Source: Phymorhynchus buccinoides
Taxonomy: Eukaryota > Mollusca > Gastropoda > Neogastropoda > Raphitomidae
NCBI GenBank assembly: GCA_017654935.2
Contig: CM065706.1
Span: forward strand, 5,056,093 to 5,120,092
Reading direction: 5' to 3'
DNA length: 64,000 bases
How positions within the stretch are numbered: the first letter of the stretch is position 1; every line of letters begins with the position of its first letter. Shown piece after piece: positions 20,212 through 31,569 of the stretch. Under the pieces are notes generated by a model that was not told the origin of the DNA, did no database searches, and saw only the letters and a program-made list of their open reading frames with translations. Both the position numbers and the translations under genes were made by a program.

Positions 20212-20266
20212 TTGCCGAGAATCGGACCCGGAACCATTGGCATGACAGACACTCTACCAATGACAA
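20212..20266 (-). other. tRNA-like segment next to LINE-A (C1 copy)
   Basis: Same A-box-like TTGGTAGAGTG and B-box-like GGTCCGATTCTC pair as at 1793-1848, again directly 5' of the LINE-A fragment. Its fixed position suggests one composite insertion or an older SINE at the LINE-A target. Confidence 0.45.
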
Positions 20267-20510
20267 AAATATATCGAGGCTTTCATTGTTGATGAGTTTC
20301 TTAACTCATGTTGCCTGTTGAATACTCTCTAACCCACTAATCTAAAATGTTATATGTTTGTTATCTGTTTACAGTGTTGTTTTAAGTATTTAATTATTCA
20401 AATCATTATTGTTTGAAAGCTTGCATAGACATCTACATGTGTGCAAAGTTTGAACAATGTACGCCTTCTATTTCCCGAGAACATGCCAACGTTAAAGTTT
20501 GGAAATTAGA

Positions 20511-20578
<68 letters not shown>

Positions 20579-20683
20579 AGACCCACAGACCCACCCGAAC
20601 AACTATTATACTATAGACTCACTTCGTGTTAACTTCGTTAACACGAGTGAGCCAAAAAGGAATTCTCAACCAACAGGTAAATA

Positions 20684-20727
<44 letters not shown>

Positions 20728-20814
20728 GCATGGACGAGGAGTGTTGCGGAGTTGAGTGTACGCACGCGCGCACACACACACACACACATGCAGAGATAGA
20801 ATCACTTAGATATC

Positions 20815-20856
<42 letters not shown>

Positions 20857-20930
20857 CAGAGACACAGAGAGAGAGGGGGGGAGAGCGAGAGAGAGAGAGA
20901 GAGAAACAGAGACAGAGAGAGCGAGCTCTT
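20267..20930. repeat. Intron 1 microsatellite block with hairpin
   Basis: (CA)n at 20513-20576 and 20692-20723, the 34-base hairpin at 20618-20651, CA at 20771-20789, and a GA-rich block at 20818-20925 reaching to within 30 bases of the exon 1 donor. No gene. Confidence 0.8.
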
Positions 20931-20957
20931 ACAACTTTCCACTCATAACCAACTCAC

Positions 20958-22569
20958 CCAGTGTCGTCTTCAGCAAGGCAATGTCTTCAGTATTGGTGCC
21001 CACCTCCTTCTGCTTGTCGTTGAGGATGGCCAGCTGACCGTCAATATTCTGCAGATGTCCCCGGACATTCTGCAACTCGAGGCAAAGGGTCTGCAGCCTG
21101 CTAACATCTGTTGCGGAACGGTGGTTGCCATCTGCCTGTGGCATGTTGTTGTATACTGCAGATGCGATGACATCTGCCTGCGGATTGTTGACATCTGCTT
21201 CCGATTGGTTGTCATCTGCCTGCGGCATGTTGTTATAGTCCGCAGATTCGTTGTCATCTTCAGGTACGTTGTAATCTGCCTGCGGCATGTTGTTATAGGC
21301 CGCAGATTCGTTGTCATCTTCAGGTACGTTGTAATCTGCCTGCGGCATGTTGTTATAGGCCGCAGATTCGTTGTCATCTTCAGGTACGTTGTAATCTGCC
21401 TGCGGCATGTTGTTATAGGCCGCAGATTCGTTGTCATCTTCAGGTACGTTGTAATTTGCCTGCGGCATGTTGTTATAGGCCGCAGATTCGTTGTCATCTT
21501 CAGGTACGTTGCAATCTGCCGGCGGCATGTTGTTATAGGCCGCAGATTCGTTGTCATCTTCAGGTACGTTGCAATCTGCCGGCGGCATGTTGTTATAGGC
21601 CGCAGATTCGTTGTCATCTTCAGGTACGTTGCAATCTGCCGGCGGACAGCGCAATTCGGCATTGAAATCTGCCCATGAGTGAAAGGACACATCTGCTTCC
21701 AATTGGTCGCGATCTCTCTGCGGATTGTCCACACCTGCTTCCGATTGGTCGCGATCTCTCTGCGGATTGTCGACACCTGCTTCCGATTGGTCGCGATCTC
21801 TCTGCGGATTGCCGACACCTGCTTCCGATTGGTCGCGATATCTCTGCGGATTGCCGACACCTGCTTCCGATTGGTCGCGATCTCTCTGCGGATTGTCGAC
21901 ATCTGCTTCAGACTGGTTGCGATATGCCTGCAGCTTCTCTACATCCGCAGCACACTGGCTGCAGTTTGACTGCAGCTGAGACATCTGCATCACCAGTCCG
22001 TCGACTTTGCTGATGATTTCTTTGATCTCGATGTAGGGAGGTTCCGCCCCGTCTGGCGGCTTTGTCTGACAACCAGGGCTGGTACCCTGCATCATCTCTG
22101 CCTTCATCTTCTCTTGCCCCTCTCTCAGCCGGTTCTGATCCGAAATAATTTCGTCGTGATCGGCATTAAAGGCATCTAGATACACTTTCAGCGCGGCAAA
22201 GTCCTCTTCAAGAACCGACTGACTGTCCCGCAGCTTCGAGACGCTCGGCTGAAGCTGCTCATGATCTTTCTGAAGTTGGCTGTGGTTGTCTCGGAGTAGT
22301 GTATGATCTCTTTGAAGCTGAGAATGATCCTCTCGGAGGGACGTGAACTGAGCGTGAAGATGGGAGATTTCGTTGGAAAGCTCATCGTTCTTCTTGTGCA
22401 TGTCGACGTACAAGAGCGAGGTCTTTTCTTCCAGGTGGGCGAACTTTGCAGTGAGGTCTTCTAACGTCCTGGTCATCCTAACTTCGTTCGTGAACATCTT
22501 GGGTTTGGGTGGAGGGTTAGGTTTAGGTCGGAGATGAGATGAGACTTTAGACTTTGCTTGATCTCCCAT
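20958..22569 (-). CDS. C1q-domain protein, exon 1 (coiled coil plus coding repeats), C1 copy
   Basis: 537 codons plus one base, from ATG 22569 (MGDQAKSK) to donor G|GTGAGT at 20957. Residues 15-24 are Pro-rich. About 35-165 is coiled coil, with four near-perfect heptads (LREDHSQ, LQRDHTL, LRDNHSQ, LQKDHEQ). 166-220 is a linker with C-S-Q-C. 225-294 has five 14-residue units of the DNPQRDRDQSEAGV type, 309-448 seven 20-residue units containing VPEDDNESAAYNN, and 485-537 a second Leu-rich helix. An in-frame TGA upstream of the ATG and the lack of a hydrophobic leader argue against a classical signal peptide from this exon. A good acceptor (CTTTGCAG|GTCATTC, about 85 bases upstream) suggests a 5' non-coding exon. 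With exons at 17731-17560 and 13060-12811 it gives a closed frame of 677 residues. Confidence 0.85.
21230..21965 (-). repeat. Two in-frame coding VNTRs in exon 1
   Basis: A 60-bp unit (20 residues) is repeated seven times at about 21234-21644, and a 42-bp unit (14 residues) five times at about 21690-21900. Units differ by a few bases and keep the frame. The C0 copy has two fewer 42-bp units and the same number of 60-bp units. Units are contiguous with no spacers, so this is not a CRISPR array. Confidence 0.9.
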
Positions 22570-22769
22570 CTTGATTTTGGCTGTTGGTCGTAGCTGTTTT
22601 AAACGTTTCAGAATTTGCTGAGAATGTCTGTTCAAATGTCACTGAAGAATGACCTGCAAAGAGCAATGGAGATATTAGTTTGGATTTTGTTTTTTACGGA
22701 GTGAAAAGTAAAGAGTGTGCATTGAATGTGTATGTGTGTGGGGTAACACTCCCTTGCTGCTGCTGCTGA

Positions 22770-22826
22770 TGTGTGTGCGTGGGTGTTTGTGTGTGTGTGT
22801 GTGCGTGCGTGCGCGCGCGCGCGCGC

Positions 22827-22874
<48 letters not shown>

Positions 22875-22985
22875 TGTGAGAGAGAGAGCAAGAAGAGTAG
22901 ATTGCTTCTAATTGGTATGAGGGAGAGAGAGAGGGATACGAACACAGAGAGAGACAGAGAGAGACAGACATACAAACAGACGTAC
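22770..22985. repeat. GT/GA compound microsatellite (C1 copy)
   Basis: GT with CG steps, then GA and AGACA repeats, between exon 1 and the LINE-B 3' end. C0 and C2 copies differ in length. Confidence 0.85.
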
Positions 22986-22989
22986 AGAG

Positions 22990-25900
22990 AGAACACTGAA
23001 CACTGAACTGTTTTAATGTCATTGGCTTACATAGCTTAGATGACATAGGGTGCGCATAGAACAAAATATCAATTAAGGAGTTAAAAATAAAATAAAACAA
23101 AATAAAAACAAATTAATGTCTATCTCGACTATCCAATCATAATATTATATCAATCAAGCATATCACAACCATTATGTGAGTTAAATTATTCGATGAAAAA
23201 GGAAATAAACAAAAGCAAAATATTGTCTATCTCGACCATCCAATCATATATCAAAACAAAACATATCGCATACTTCTACCATATGTGAAGTAAGTTGTTC
23301 AAAGGAAATAAAAGCAAAATAATGTTTATCTGATCATCCAATCCTACATCAAGTATCAAGCATATCACACTCTCATAACACAAGTGAACTAAGTTATTCA
23401 AGACTTTTAATTAAGAACTAATGTTTTGTCCATGTTCTTCTTGCAATTGCTTTTGTTTTGTTCTAATATTCAAAGCTTCTGCAATATATTTGGCAAGGGA
23501 TTTGATAGATTCGTCATCATAGTTCATTTTTAACACTCCAACTAAATCCATATATACTGCAACACTTTTTTCAAAACAATTACACTTCTTTCTAATCGCA
23601 TCATATTTTTTACAACAAAATAAAAAGTGTATATCATCTTCTTTATAAAAACACACATTGGACAGGGAGAAATTACGGATATATCATCATCATGAAACCA
23701 TTGTTTATGTGCATTCAAGCATCTAGTTCTGGACCCAAACCTGGCTAGACATACTCTATGCCATCTATTGTTTACAACTATTAGATATTTCTCAGCTTCA
23801 AATACATCTTTAAATCTATAGTACCAATCATACTTATCTGAACTTTCAATTTTGGAGTGCCAATTTTGCTGATAGGAAGCAATAATTCTGTCTTTAAATT
23901 CAATAATAAATCAATTCTCACTTCCCACCCCCTGACGTAGCCATACAATTCCAAACCCATGCGTAGTTAAAAAATTCTGTTCACACAATATACCCAATTT
24001 TCCTTTCTTTTTTCATGTTCATTTAATAACATTTGATAGGCCTGTTTACTAAGTCTGGATAGATAGTTTTAACAACGTGAGCCAGTATTTTATACATTTA
24101 ACATAGGTTCTAAACATACATCATGCACATTGTTAAAAACACTACTAAAATGATCAAACCATTCATTTCTTGTAATTGTACACTGTCCACTAGCTCTAGG
24201 AGAAACTGAACGCACAGTGTCCCAAAACTTCTTAGGATTATTTACATTGTTTTGCAATGAATACAAGATATTATATTTGTGCGTTTTCCTTTTAAGATCT
24301 AGCAAGTCCTTATACTCTTTTCTTTTTTCACAATAAGCCATCCTATCAGTGTCCAGGTGGGATCTACCAGACTGATGCAAGTCCTTGCACTCTTTTCTTT
24401 CTTCACAATAAGCCATCCTATCAGTGTCCAGGTGGGATCTACCAGACTGATGCAAGTCCTTGTACTCTTTTCTTTTCTTCACAATAATCCATCCTATCAG
24501 TGTCCAGGTGGGATCTACCAGACTGATGCAAGTCCTTGCACTCTTTTCTTTCTTCACAATAAGCCATCCTATCAGTGTCCAGGTGGGATCTACCAGACTG
24601 ATGCAAGTCCTTGTACTCTTTTCTTTCTTCACAATAAGCCATCCTACCAGTGTCCAGGTGGGATCTACCAGACTGATGCAAGTCCTTGTACTCTTTTCAT
24701 TTGTCACAATAATCCATCCTATCAGTGTCCAGGTGGGATCTACCAGACTGATGCAAGTCCTTATACTTTTCTTTTTTCACAATAAGCCATCCTATCAGTG
24801 TCCAGGTGGGATCTACCAGACTGATGCAAGTCCTTGTACTCTTTTCTTTTTTCACAATAAGCCATCCTATCAGTGTCCAGGTGGGATCTACCAGACTGAT
24901 GCAAGTCCTTATACTTTTCTTTTTTCACAATAAGCCATCCTATCAGTGTCCAGGTGGGATCTACCAGACTGATGCAAGTCCTTGTACTCTTTTCTTTTTT
25001 CACAATAAGCCATCCTACCAGTGTCCAGGTGGGATCTACCAGACTGATGTAGTTTCCTGCGTAACAGTGTTCTTGCTTGCTTACATTCAAGATCAAACCA
25101 TACTTTTGTCTTTTCTGACCCAACATAAATAGTTTTTTTCATGCACTCACCAGCGTGAACAAAACACTAATTAAATTTGCTGAGTGCTAAGTTGATATCA
25201 ATCTGAATGAGTGATATCGCTTCCTCAAGAGTAGTCTTTACACATTCGTCTTGCATAATATGATAGAACATGTCATGCTTATTATCGTCCCATACATATT
25301 TGTTAACTGGCACAGCTTTCTGAATAGAGTCTAATCCATAATTAGTAAACCCGACCGAAGTATTAACATAAAGTTCGACTGCTGCATGTTTTGATTCTAT
25401 CATAGGGACCACCCGGAAGTAGTTACATCTTTCTAATAACAGGTTTGACATAACAAAATAATCAAGCACACTACAACCACTGGTAGATATGTAAGTGTAT
25501 TCACCAGAAAAAGAATGTGATACTAACCCATTCACTATACAAAGATCATATTGTTCACATACATAAATCAGGTAACGACCAAAAGGATTAATTACACTAT
25601 CCAGTGATGTACGCACATTATAAGAATTATTATTTGTATCAGTTGGGTCAAACGATGCCCGCAAGTCATAAAAGTCATTGTCCATGCCATATCTCTGGCC
25701 ATTCAAAGAACCAGTTCGTGAGTTCAAATCACCACAGATAATAATTGGGGCATCATTGTACTCTTTAGTGAGATCCAGCAGACAGTCTTCTAACATGCTA
25801 ATGCCATTATATATTTCTGTCTCTTGGTAATATGGCGAATGTTCAGGGGGAATGTAAACACCAATCAATAGACAATCTGAAAGTGTACCCATGAGTTCGC

Positions 25901-26490
25901 GGGAATTTTTTAACACAACAAAATTATCTATTTCACACTCAACTCTACTTACATACTTACTTAAAGTTTTTCTGACAAGGAAGACCACGCCACCTGAAAG
26001 ACGGCCAGGCACACTATCTGATACCTTTACACCTGGTGAAACATATGCATCATGTGAAGGGACTAGAGATTCTGGGGAATGTGTGCGAGAAAGTCTCAAC
26101 CAGTAAATGAAAAACACCTCTATCACTACAAATTACTTCTCCTACTACAATTATTACTCCTACTACTATTACTACCACTATCGCCTCCACACCACTACTA
26201 CTACTTTGCAACAAAGTGGGATAGGCCCTATATCCAGTTCGTTTGCCATACTCCACAGGCACAGGCCTTCAATGTTAAACGAAACAAATTTCAGGGTGCG
26301 CTTTGTCACATTATTAGCTCCTGAAACCTGAGTTAAGTCATCGTCATTAATGGATACTAAACTACCATTCTCAGTATCATTTATTTCAGAGTTCATTATG
26401 GCATTACCTAGAACATGTGTTTGGGGGGTTTCATGGTTTGGCATAGTATGAGTCATGGGATTATCTAACACTTGAGGGGATCTAGCGCGG
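22990..26490 (-). mobile_element. LINE-B, reverse-transcriptase-less non-LTR element (C1 copy)
   Basis: Minus strand, 5' to 3'. N-terminal leader and first endonuclease strand (TLKFVSFNIEGL) lie at 26470-26270. An insertion of about 95 bp of TAC-rich DNA (26102-26205) interrupts the endonuclease. The rest of the endonuclease is open at 26126-25167, with GGVVFLVRKTL, YIPPEHSPYYQE, ICGDLNSRTG and SVLDYFV. A 25-codon minisatellite follows (25050-24330), then the linker KRKTHKYNILY...NNPKKFWDTV (24330-24090). The frame passes straight into a post-RT C-terminal region (24080-23411) with GFGIVWLRQGV, CPMC and HFLFCC. The whole RT domain expected between linker and C-terminal region is missing. The 3' UTR (23400-23100) has three diverged repeats of about 100 bp, and the end is near 22990 with CAGTGTTCAGTGTTC. 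It is non-autonomous and lies just upstream of C1q exon 1. Confidence 0.75.
24330..25055 (-). repeat. 25-codon minisatellite inside LINE-B
   Basis: About ten head-to-tail units of 73-76 bp. The coding-strand peptide core is HQSGRSHLDTDRMAYCE plus K/R-rich residues. Most units are 75 bp and keep the frame; a few lose two bases (GTATAAG in place of GAGTACAAG) and break it. Units are almost identical to each other, indicating recent expansion or homogenisation. The C2 copy at 39700-40450 also has about ten units; C0 has none. Confidence 0.9.
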
Positions 26491-26494
26491 GAAT

Positions 26495-26539
<45 letters not shown>

Positions 26540-26901
26540 CAGACTCAGACTCAGACTCAGAATTCAGATACTTTATTTTACAAGGATAAGAATTTAGGCT
26601 GGGCCTATTCTTCCATTCTGTCCTTGGTTCTAAGCATACAATACATAACTACTACTATAAATGAACATTGAGAACACAGGAACATCGCCAACAGAAACAA
26701 CAAACTGACAGTAATATAGCAACGACACGGTAGGCAGAGCATCAACATCAGCAATAAAAACAAAACAAAACTGAAAAATAACCAACCAAATAAACAAACA
26801 AGCAAATAAGTAAATGAAAAACACCTCTATCACTACAAATTACTTCTCCTACTACCATTATTACTCCTACTACTATTACTACCACCATCGCCTCCACACC
26901 A

Positions 26902-26935
<34 letters not shown>

Positions 26936-27174
26936 GACTCCATCACCACCATCACTACTACTACCGCTACTCACTACCACTACTACTAATACAGTGCCAC
27001 AATAATATAACATTGACATGGTACGCAGAACATCACCATCAGTAATAAGGACAAGCAAAACAGAAACCAACTGACCAAACAAAGACATAAAATTAATGAA
27101 ACAAAGAGAAAAACAAAACAAAAATTACTTCCACCCACCACAATTTTCTTCATCTACTACTACTACTACTACTA

Positions 27175-27216
<42 letters not shown>

Positions 27217-27235
27217 ACTACTACTTATTTATTAT
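26491..27235 (-). mobile_element. Element D, short 3'-end-like unit with GAGTCT tail and TAC repeats
   Basis: On the minus strand it ends CTTATCCTTGTAAAATAAAG then TATCTGA and a GAGTCT-type simple tail, followed by (CT)n at 26500-26536, which looks like the polyadenylated or simple-repeat 3' end of a retroposon. Upstream it contains two diverged direct copies of about 250 bp (26600-26830 and 26990-27120, sharing TTTTGTTTGTC-like and GTGATGTTCTGC-like phrases). Each is flanked by (TAC)n runs at 26826-26937 and 27150-27230. No coding sequence recognised. Confidence 0.5.
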
Positions 27236-27557
27236 TTATTAAAAAAAAAAACACCTTAATACAGCCCATAGCCTTAAAGCTCAATGCGCTTTACAAAAAC
27301 AATAAAAAGTTAAAAAAAAGCCCAAAAAAAATGTGATTCAACACACAGCACACACACACACATATAGGCGCGCAAGCGGAAACATGCAAAATATATGCAT
27401 ATTATATCAGTAATACACATTGAATGAAGAAAATGTACAATAACTCCTTATCCATGTAAACAATCAAAACAACAACTTTTAACTAACAATAGATGTGATG
27501 CACGCACATTCGCACACGCACGCACACGCACACGCACGCACGCACACGCACGCACGC

Positions 27558-27595
<38 letters not shown>

Positions 27596-27627
27596 ACACC
27601 ACACCACACACACAACACACACACTCA

Positions 27628-27664
<37 letters not shown>

Positions 27665-27683
27665 GTGAACACACACAGTACTC

Positions 27684-27734
<51 letters not shown>

Positions 27735-27854
27735 CAAGCAAATATGCAAGCAAAGACAATCATGATTTCATTAAGTGAAAAACATGATTAAAAGAATTAC
27801 GTTACATTAACATAATCACACAATACAATAATGCATGCAACACATAATTATGTC

Positions 27855-27917
<63 letters not shown>

Positions 27918-30900
27918 ATATATATATTGTGATAATATCTATTATTGCCATTATATATATGTGTTATATAACACACACGCACCAAATAAAAAGCAAAAAT
28001 AATCATAAAAAGCATAATGACACAACTAGCCTAATGTCAAACAAAGAAAGAAAAAAAATACCAAGCAAACATAATCAGAAAAGCACAATTACAGCATTAG
28101 TCTAAACAGACAAAGATTTCTTTGTTTTATTGGATGGGATTAAGGAGATACCCCCTCAAGTTAGATTTAAAATTTGATACTGACGAAATTGCTTGTACAT
28201 TTGAAGGCAGTGAGTTCCAAACATATGGCCCTGAAAAAGAAAAGCTTGTTTTGTAAAGGTCAATGCGGGTGCGTGGAAGAACATATTTATCAGAACGATA
28301 ACTACATGTGGAAGGAGTGATGAGATTTTCTAGGTACTGGTGTGTCAAGTTACTGTGGACTTTATACATTATGACAGGTGTGTTGTAGTGTAACTGGTGT
28401 TCAAGCGGTAAAATGTCAAGTTTATTAAACTTTTCTGAAGTTGACAGAGATGGATCTGGCAGGATTAAGTTGATCGCTCTCTTCTGTGGAGCGATGCTAG
28501 TTTTTTAAGGTGTTTTTTTTAGCAGCATAGGACCATACAGTGGATGCATAGTTGATGTGCAGGAGGCAGTGGCCATAGAAAAACATTTTATGTGCGTCTA
28601 GGTCCAGATAGGGTTGAAGTCGTTTGAAAAGGAATAGGTTGCGTGCTAATTTATTTCTAATGTGATTTATATGTGATTGCCAATTGAGTTTGTCATCAGC
28701 TATGACGCCTAGAACTCGATGTTCATGAACTTGTTCGATATCGTTGCTACCCATAGTTTAGGTTACTGAATTGTTGTGTTAGGTTGATGCTTTTTGGCGA
28801 GAGGTTCAGGACCATGCACTTAGTTTTTTTTGGGGATGAAGTTAACCTAGAATTATCTTTGCCCTTTAAATACATCATGTTAAGCCTGACTGAGAGAGTT
28901 TTTTGATGACAGTTTTACAGCTTCCGAACTGGAATAAGGGAGGAGGTCGTCTTGCAAAAAGATCACATGAAACGAGTTGGGTTGATATAGAACAATGTAA
29001 GATCGTGAAAATTGCAGAAAAGTACTGGACCTAGGACGAGATCCCGCCTGGGTACAACCACATTTCTCCACACTTTGCCTGTAGAGGACTCGCCATTACA
29101 AAAAACGTATTGTGTTCTCTTAATCGAGGTATGATGAAAGGAATGTCAGGAGTGCTGGTTTCTGATATAGTGTGATAATTTGGTCGATAAGTATTGGGTG
29201 GTCCGAACAAAGGTCAAAGGCTTTTCTTTTCTTAGAATCAAGAAAGACCGAACAACACAACCCGTTAACTGATATGCTTGTTTGAATTGCTGATGAAGCC
29301 AAGAATCACACAAAACGGACAAGAGCTGTGTGACAAGAAATATATTACGAAAGCGCAGACTGAAGAAGGGGATAAAGGAGGTTTGAAGTTTTCTAAATAT
29401 TTAGATAGGTGATTGTGGACGTGCTTTTCTAGGGGTTTTTGATAGCCTGGCAGAAGTGAGATAGGCCTATAAGTTGTTTTAGGTCAGAATGAATCTTTGT
29501 TTTGGGTATTGGGATAACTTTAGAGCCGTTTTTTTTTTTTTTTAGGGGCAGAGGTATCGTTTTCCCTTGATCTATCATACATTATCTATATATGTAAGGG
29601 GTTTCGACATGTATGGAAGAGAAAGTTTTAGAGATATGCGCTAAACGTGTCGTGGGTCCCATTGATTTTTTATTCTTTTAAAAAAACTAGTATAAGAGCT
29701 CCTATGGTTTCGTGAACCTGCTAGTAAAGGGTATCTGAAAGTAGGAGTGTTTTGCATAGTTTCTTCTCTTCTTTCTCCTCCTCGCACAAAGGTTTCGAGC
29801 AATGAGGGGACCCGTGTATTTATCAGGGCATAAGGTTGTCAGACTGCATTGTTAAAACTAGCTAAGTTGAGGAAGTGCTCGTTAAATGAGTTTTTGGAGA
29901 TCCAAGTGTAGCTGGCTGTGATTTTTGCACATTGGGAGGGGGAGTGCAATTCTTGTTACATGAAAGTATTTAAATTGCCGCCATAGATGAAGCCGTATCT
30001 TTGTTTGTGGCTAACATTTTTATTAAGTAGGGGTTCGCTTGACTTTTCATAAGATCAACTACTTTATTGCGTTTGTTTCTTGTATTCGTCTTCCTTCTTT
30101 TTTCTTCTTTTCTCTGTCAAGCGTATGTTTGTCTCTCTTCTCTTTGGCAAATCGGAGAGGGTATTTCTTTGCGCCATTGTCTATCTTCGTTCTTTTATTG
30201 TTAGGTATTATTAGTTTTTGTAACTGTTTCTCTCTCCTTTGTTTAGAGGTATATGTGTCCCTCTCTTATCTGCTTTTCATGGCTTCCTGTATGTCCAGGT
30301 GTGTAGAGCCAACCAGGGAGGAGAAGGTTCTTTAAAACTCTTTTCTCCCGCGAAGCGGTGTGCGTGCTTGTTTCCACTATTGGGAGAAAGCCTATTATAA
30401 AAAGCATCTAGAAGCGACTCTCAGGGTCAGTATAAATTAAAACTTCATTAAAAATTGGTTATAATAAGGTCCTAAAAAGTGTCATTTTTGACTGAAATGT
30501 TTAAGCGATCTTATGGAATGGTAGGGTGTCTCGCCTTCTTATTCGTTGGCTGTTTGGGGCTTGCATTAGGATAAGTGCACAAATTGGGGAATGGTCCGCT
30601 AATATATACTTTTATTTAAATTCTAACGTTTTGATACCAAGCGTGTTTATTTGTAAGAAATAAATGGTCAAGAAGGGTGGGAAAGAGTTGGGGGTGACTC
30701 GGGGGTGGGGGAGGTTACAAGTTAGGTGCCAAAAACCGAATAGAGAAGTGGTGGATTTGCATGGATGGCTTGTGATTTCGATGAGGTCGAAAAAAATTGA
30801 AATCACCCTAAGTCAGAATAACATTATTAGTGGAGCGGGGTTCCCTTGTCATCATGGCACAACAAAATCGTCTACCAGATGAACGGTTCGGAGGGATTCC

Positions 30901-31300
30901 TGTAAACAAAACCCATTAAAAAGATGGAGACATCTTGGAAATTTTAAACCTCTAGCCAAATACATTCTATAAACGATTCCTCTAGATCTGCTCTTGGCTC
31001 TCCTTTTAGTAAAATATTATTAAAAATTAGCTAGACTGTCATGTATGTATGTAGCTATGCCGGTTTCACCTTTTGCGTTGGGCTCACGGCGGTGAATGGT
31101 GTGAGTGGGGGATTTGAAGGAGTTTCATTCCAGATATGGCCCGAGTGCAGGCGTGTTTCGGTGAGTCCCGAGAATGTGGGTGTTTGGGGGTTTCATTAGT
31201 AGCAGGAAACATCAGCAAGCCTTATTGTAAAGTGTTAAACATTTAGGTGACGGATTGAAGTGAGTCCCCTTTGACTCGATTAAATATTACTGGGGTGCAC
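27236..31300 (-). mobile_element. LINE-C, EN+RT non-LTR retrotransposon (C1 copy, degraded)
   Basis: Reverse copy of the better-preserved LINE-C at 33560-37535. The 3' end is at 27236-27310 (GTAAAGCGCATTGAGC on the minus strand). The 3' UTR includes CA microsatellites at 27500-27735 and 27858-27918. The RT C-terminus is readable at 28369-28127 (NLTHQYLENLITPST, SLPSNVQAISSVSNFKSNLR) and 28754-28497 (HRVLGVIADDKLNWQSHI). Further upstream, similarity to the C2 copy continues to about 31300, but with indels every few tens of bases, so no long frame survives. Damage increases towards the contig end, which suggests poor consensus rather than ordinary decay. Confidence 0.75.
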
Positions 31301-31516
31301 CTTTTTGCAATGTACATACGCAAAATTTTCAAAAACAATAGTCCAATAACAAATGAAACCACACATATGGAAGTCAAGGACCAAACAAATGGAAAATAAT
31401 GATAAAAGAAAGAACAAAGCAAAAATGTATAAAACAATTCTGACCCAGCCATGTAACGTCACGGAGTGAGCTGCACGAAGGATTAGTCCCTTCCACTGAT
31501 CGCAATTACCGAAGAA

Positions 31517-31569
31517 GGGGGGGGTGGGGGGGGGGGGGGGGTGGGGTGGGGGGGGGGGGGGGGGGGGGT
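31517..31569. repeat. Poly-G tract at the palindrome centre (C1 side)
   Basis: About 50 bases of nearly pure G with a few T. It mirrors the poly-C tract at 33450-33531. Such tracts break assemblies and can form G-quadruplexes. Confidence 0.95.

Larger units (their letters stand above)
9106..31515 (+). repeat. Left arm of the apparent 22-kb palindrome
   Basis: Every major feature here (C1q exons 1-3, LINE-A, -B, -C, SINE-1, MITE, zinc-finger fragment) recurs in reversed order and orientation at 33450-56000. Paired coordinates sum to about 64.8-65.1 kb throughout, which shows that spacing is kept. Examples: 20958 pairs with 43801, 17560 with 47258, 14950 with about 50002, 9520 with about 55560. 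Confidence 0.9.

Noticed and set aside
21230..21900. Possible CRISPR-like array
   Set aside because: Units are contiguous with no unique spacers and are translated in frame on the gene strand; the genome is eukaryotic.
24357..24933. Plus-strand proteins with HPISVQVGSTRLMQVL repeats
   Set aside because: Antisense shadow of the LINE-B minisatellite.
24330..25055. Possible satellite DNA or CRISPR-like array
   Set aside because: Head-to-tail 75-bp units without spacers, confined to the LINE-B ORF; better called a minisatellite.
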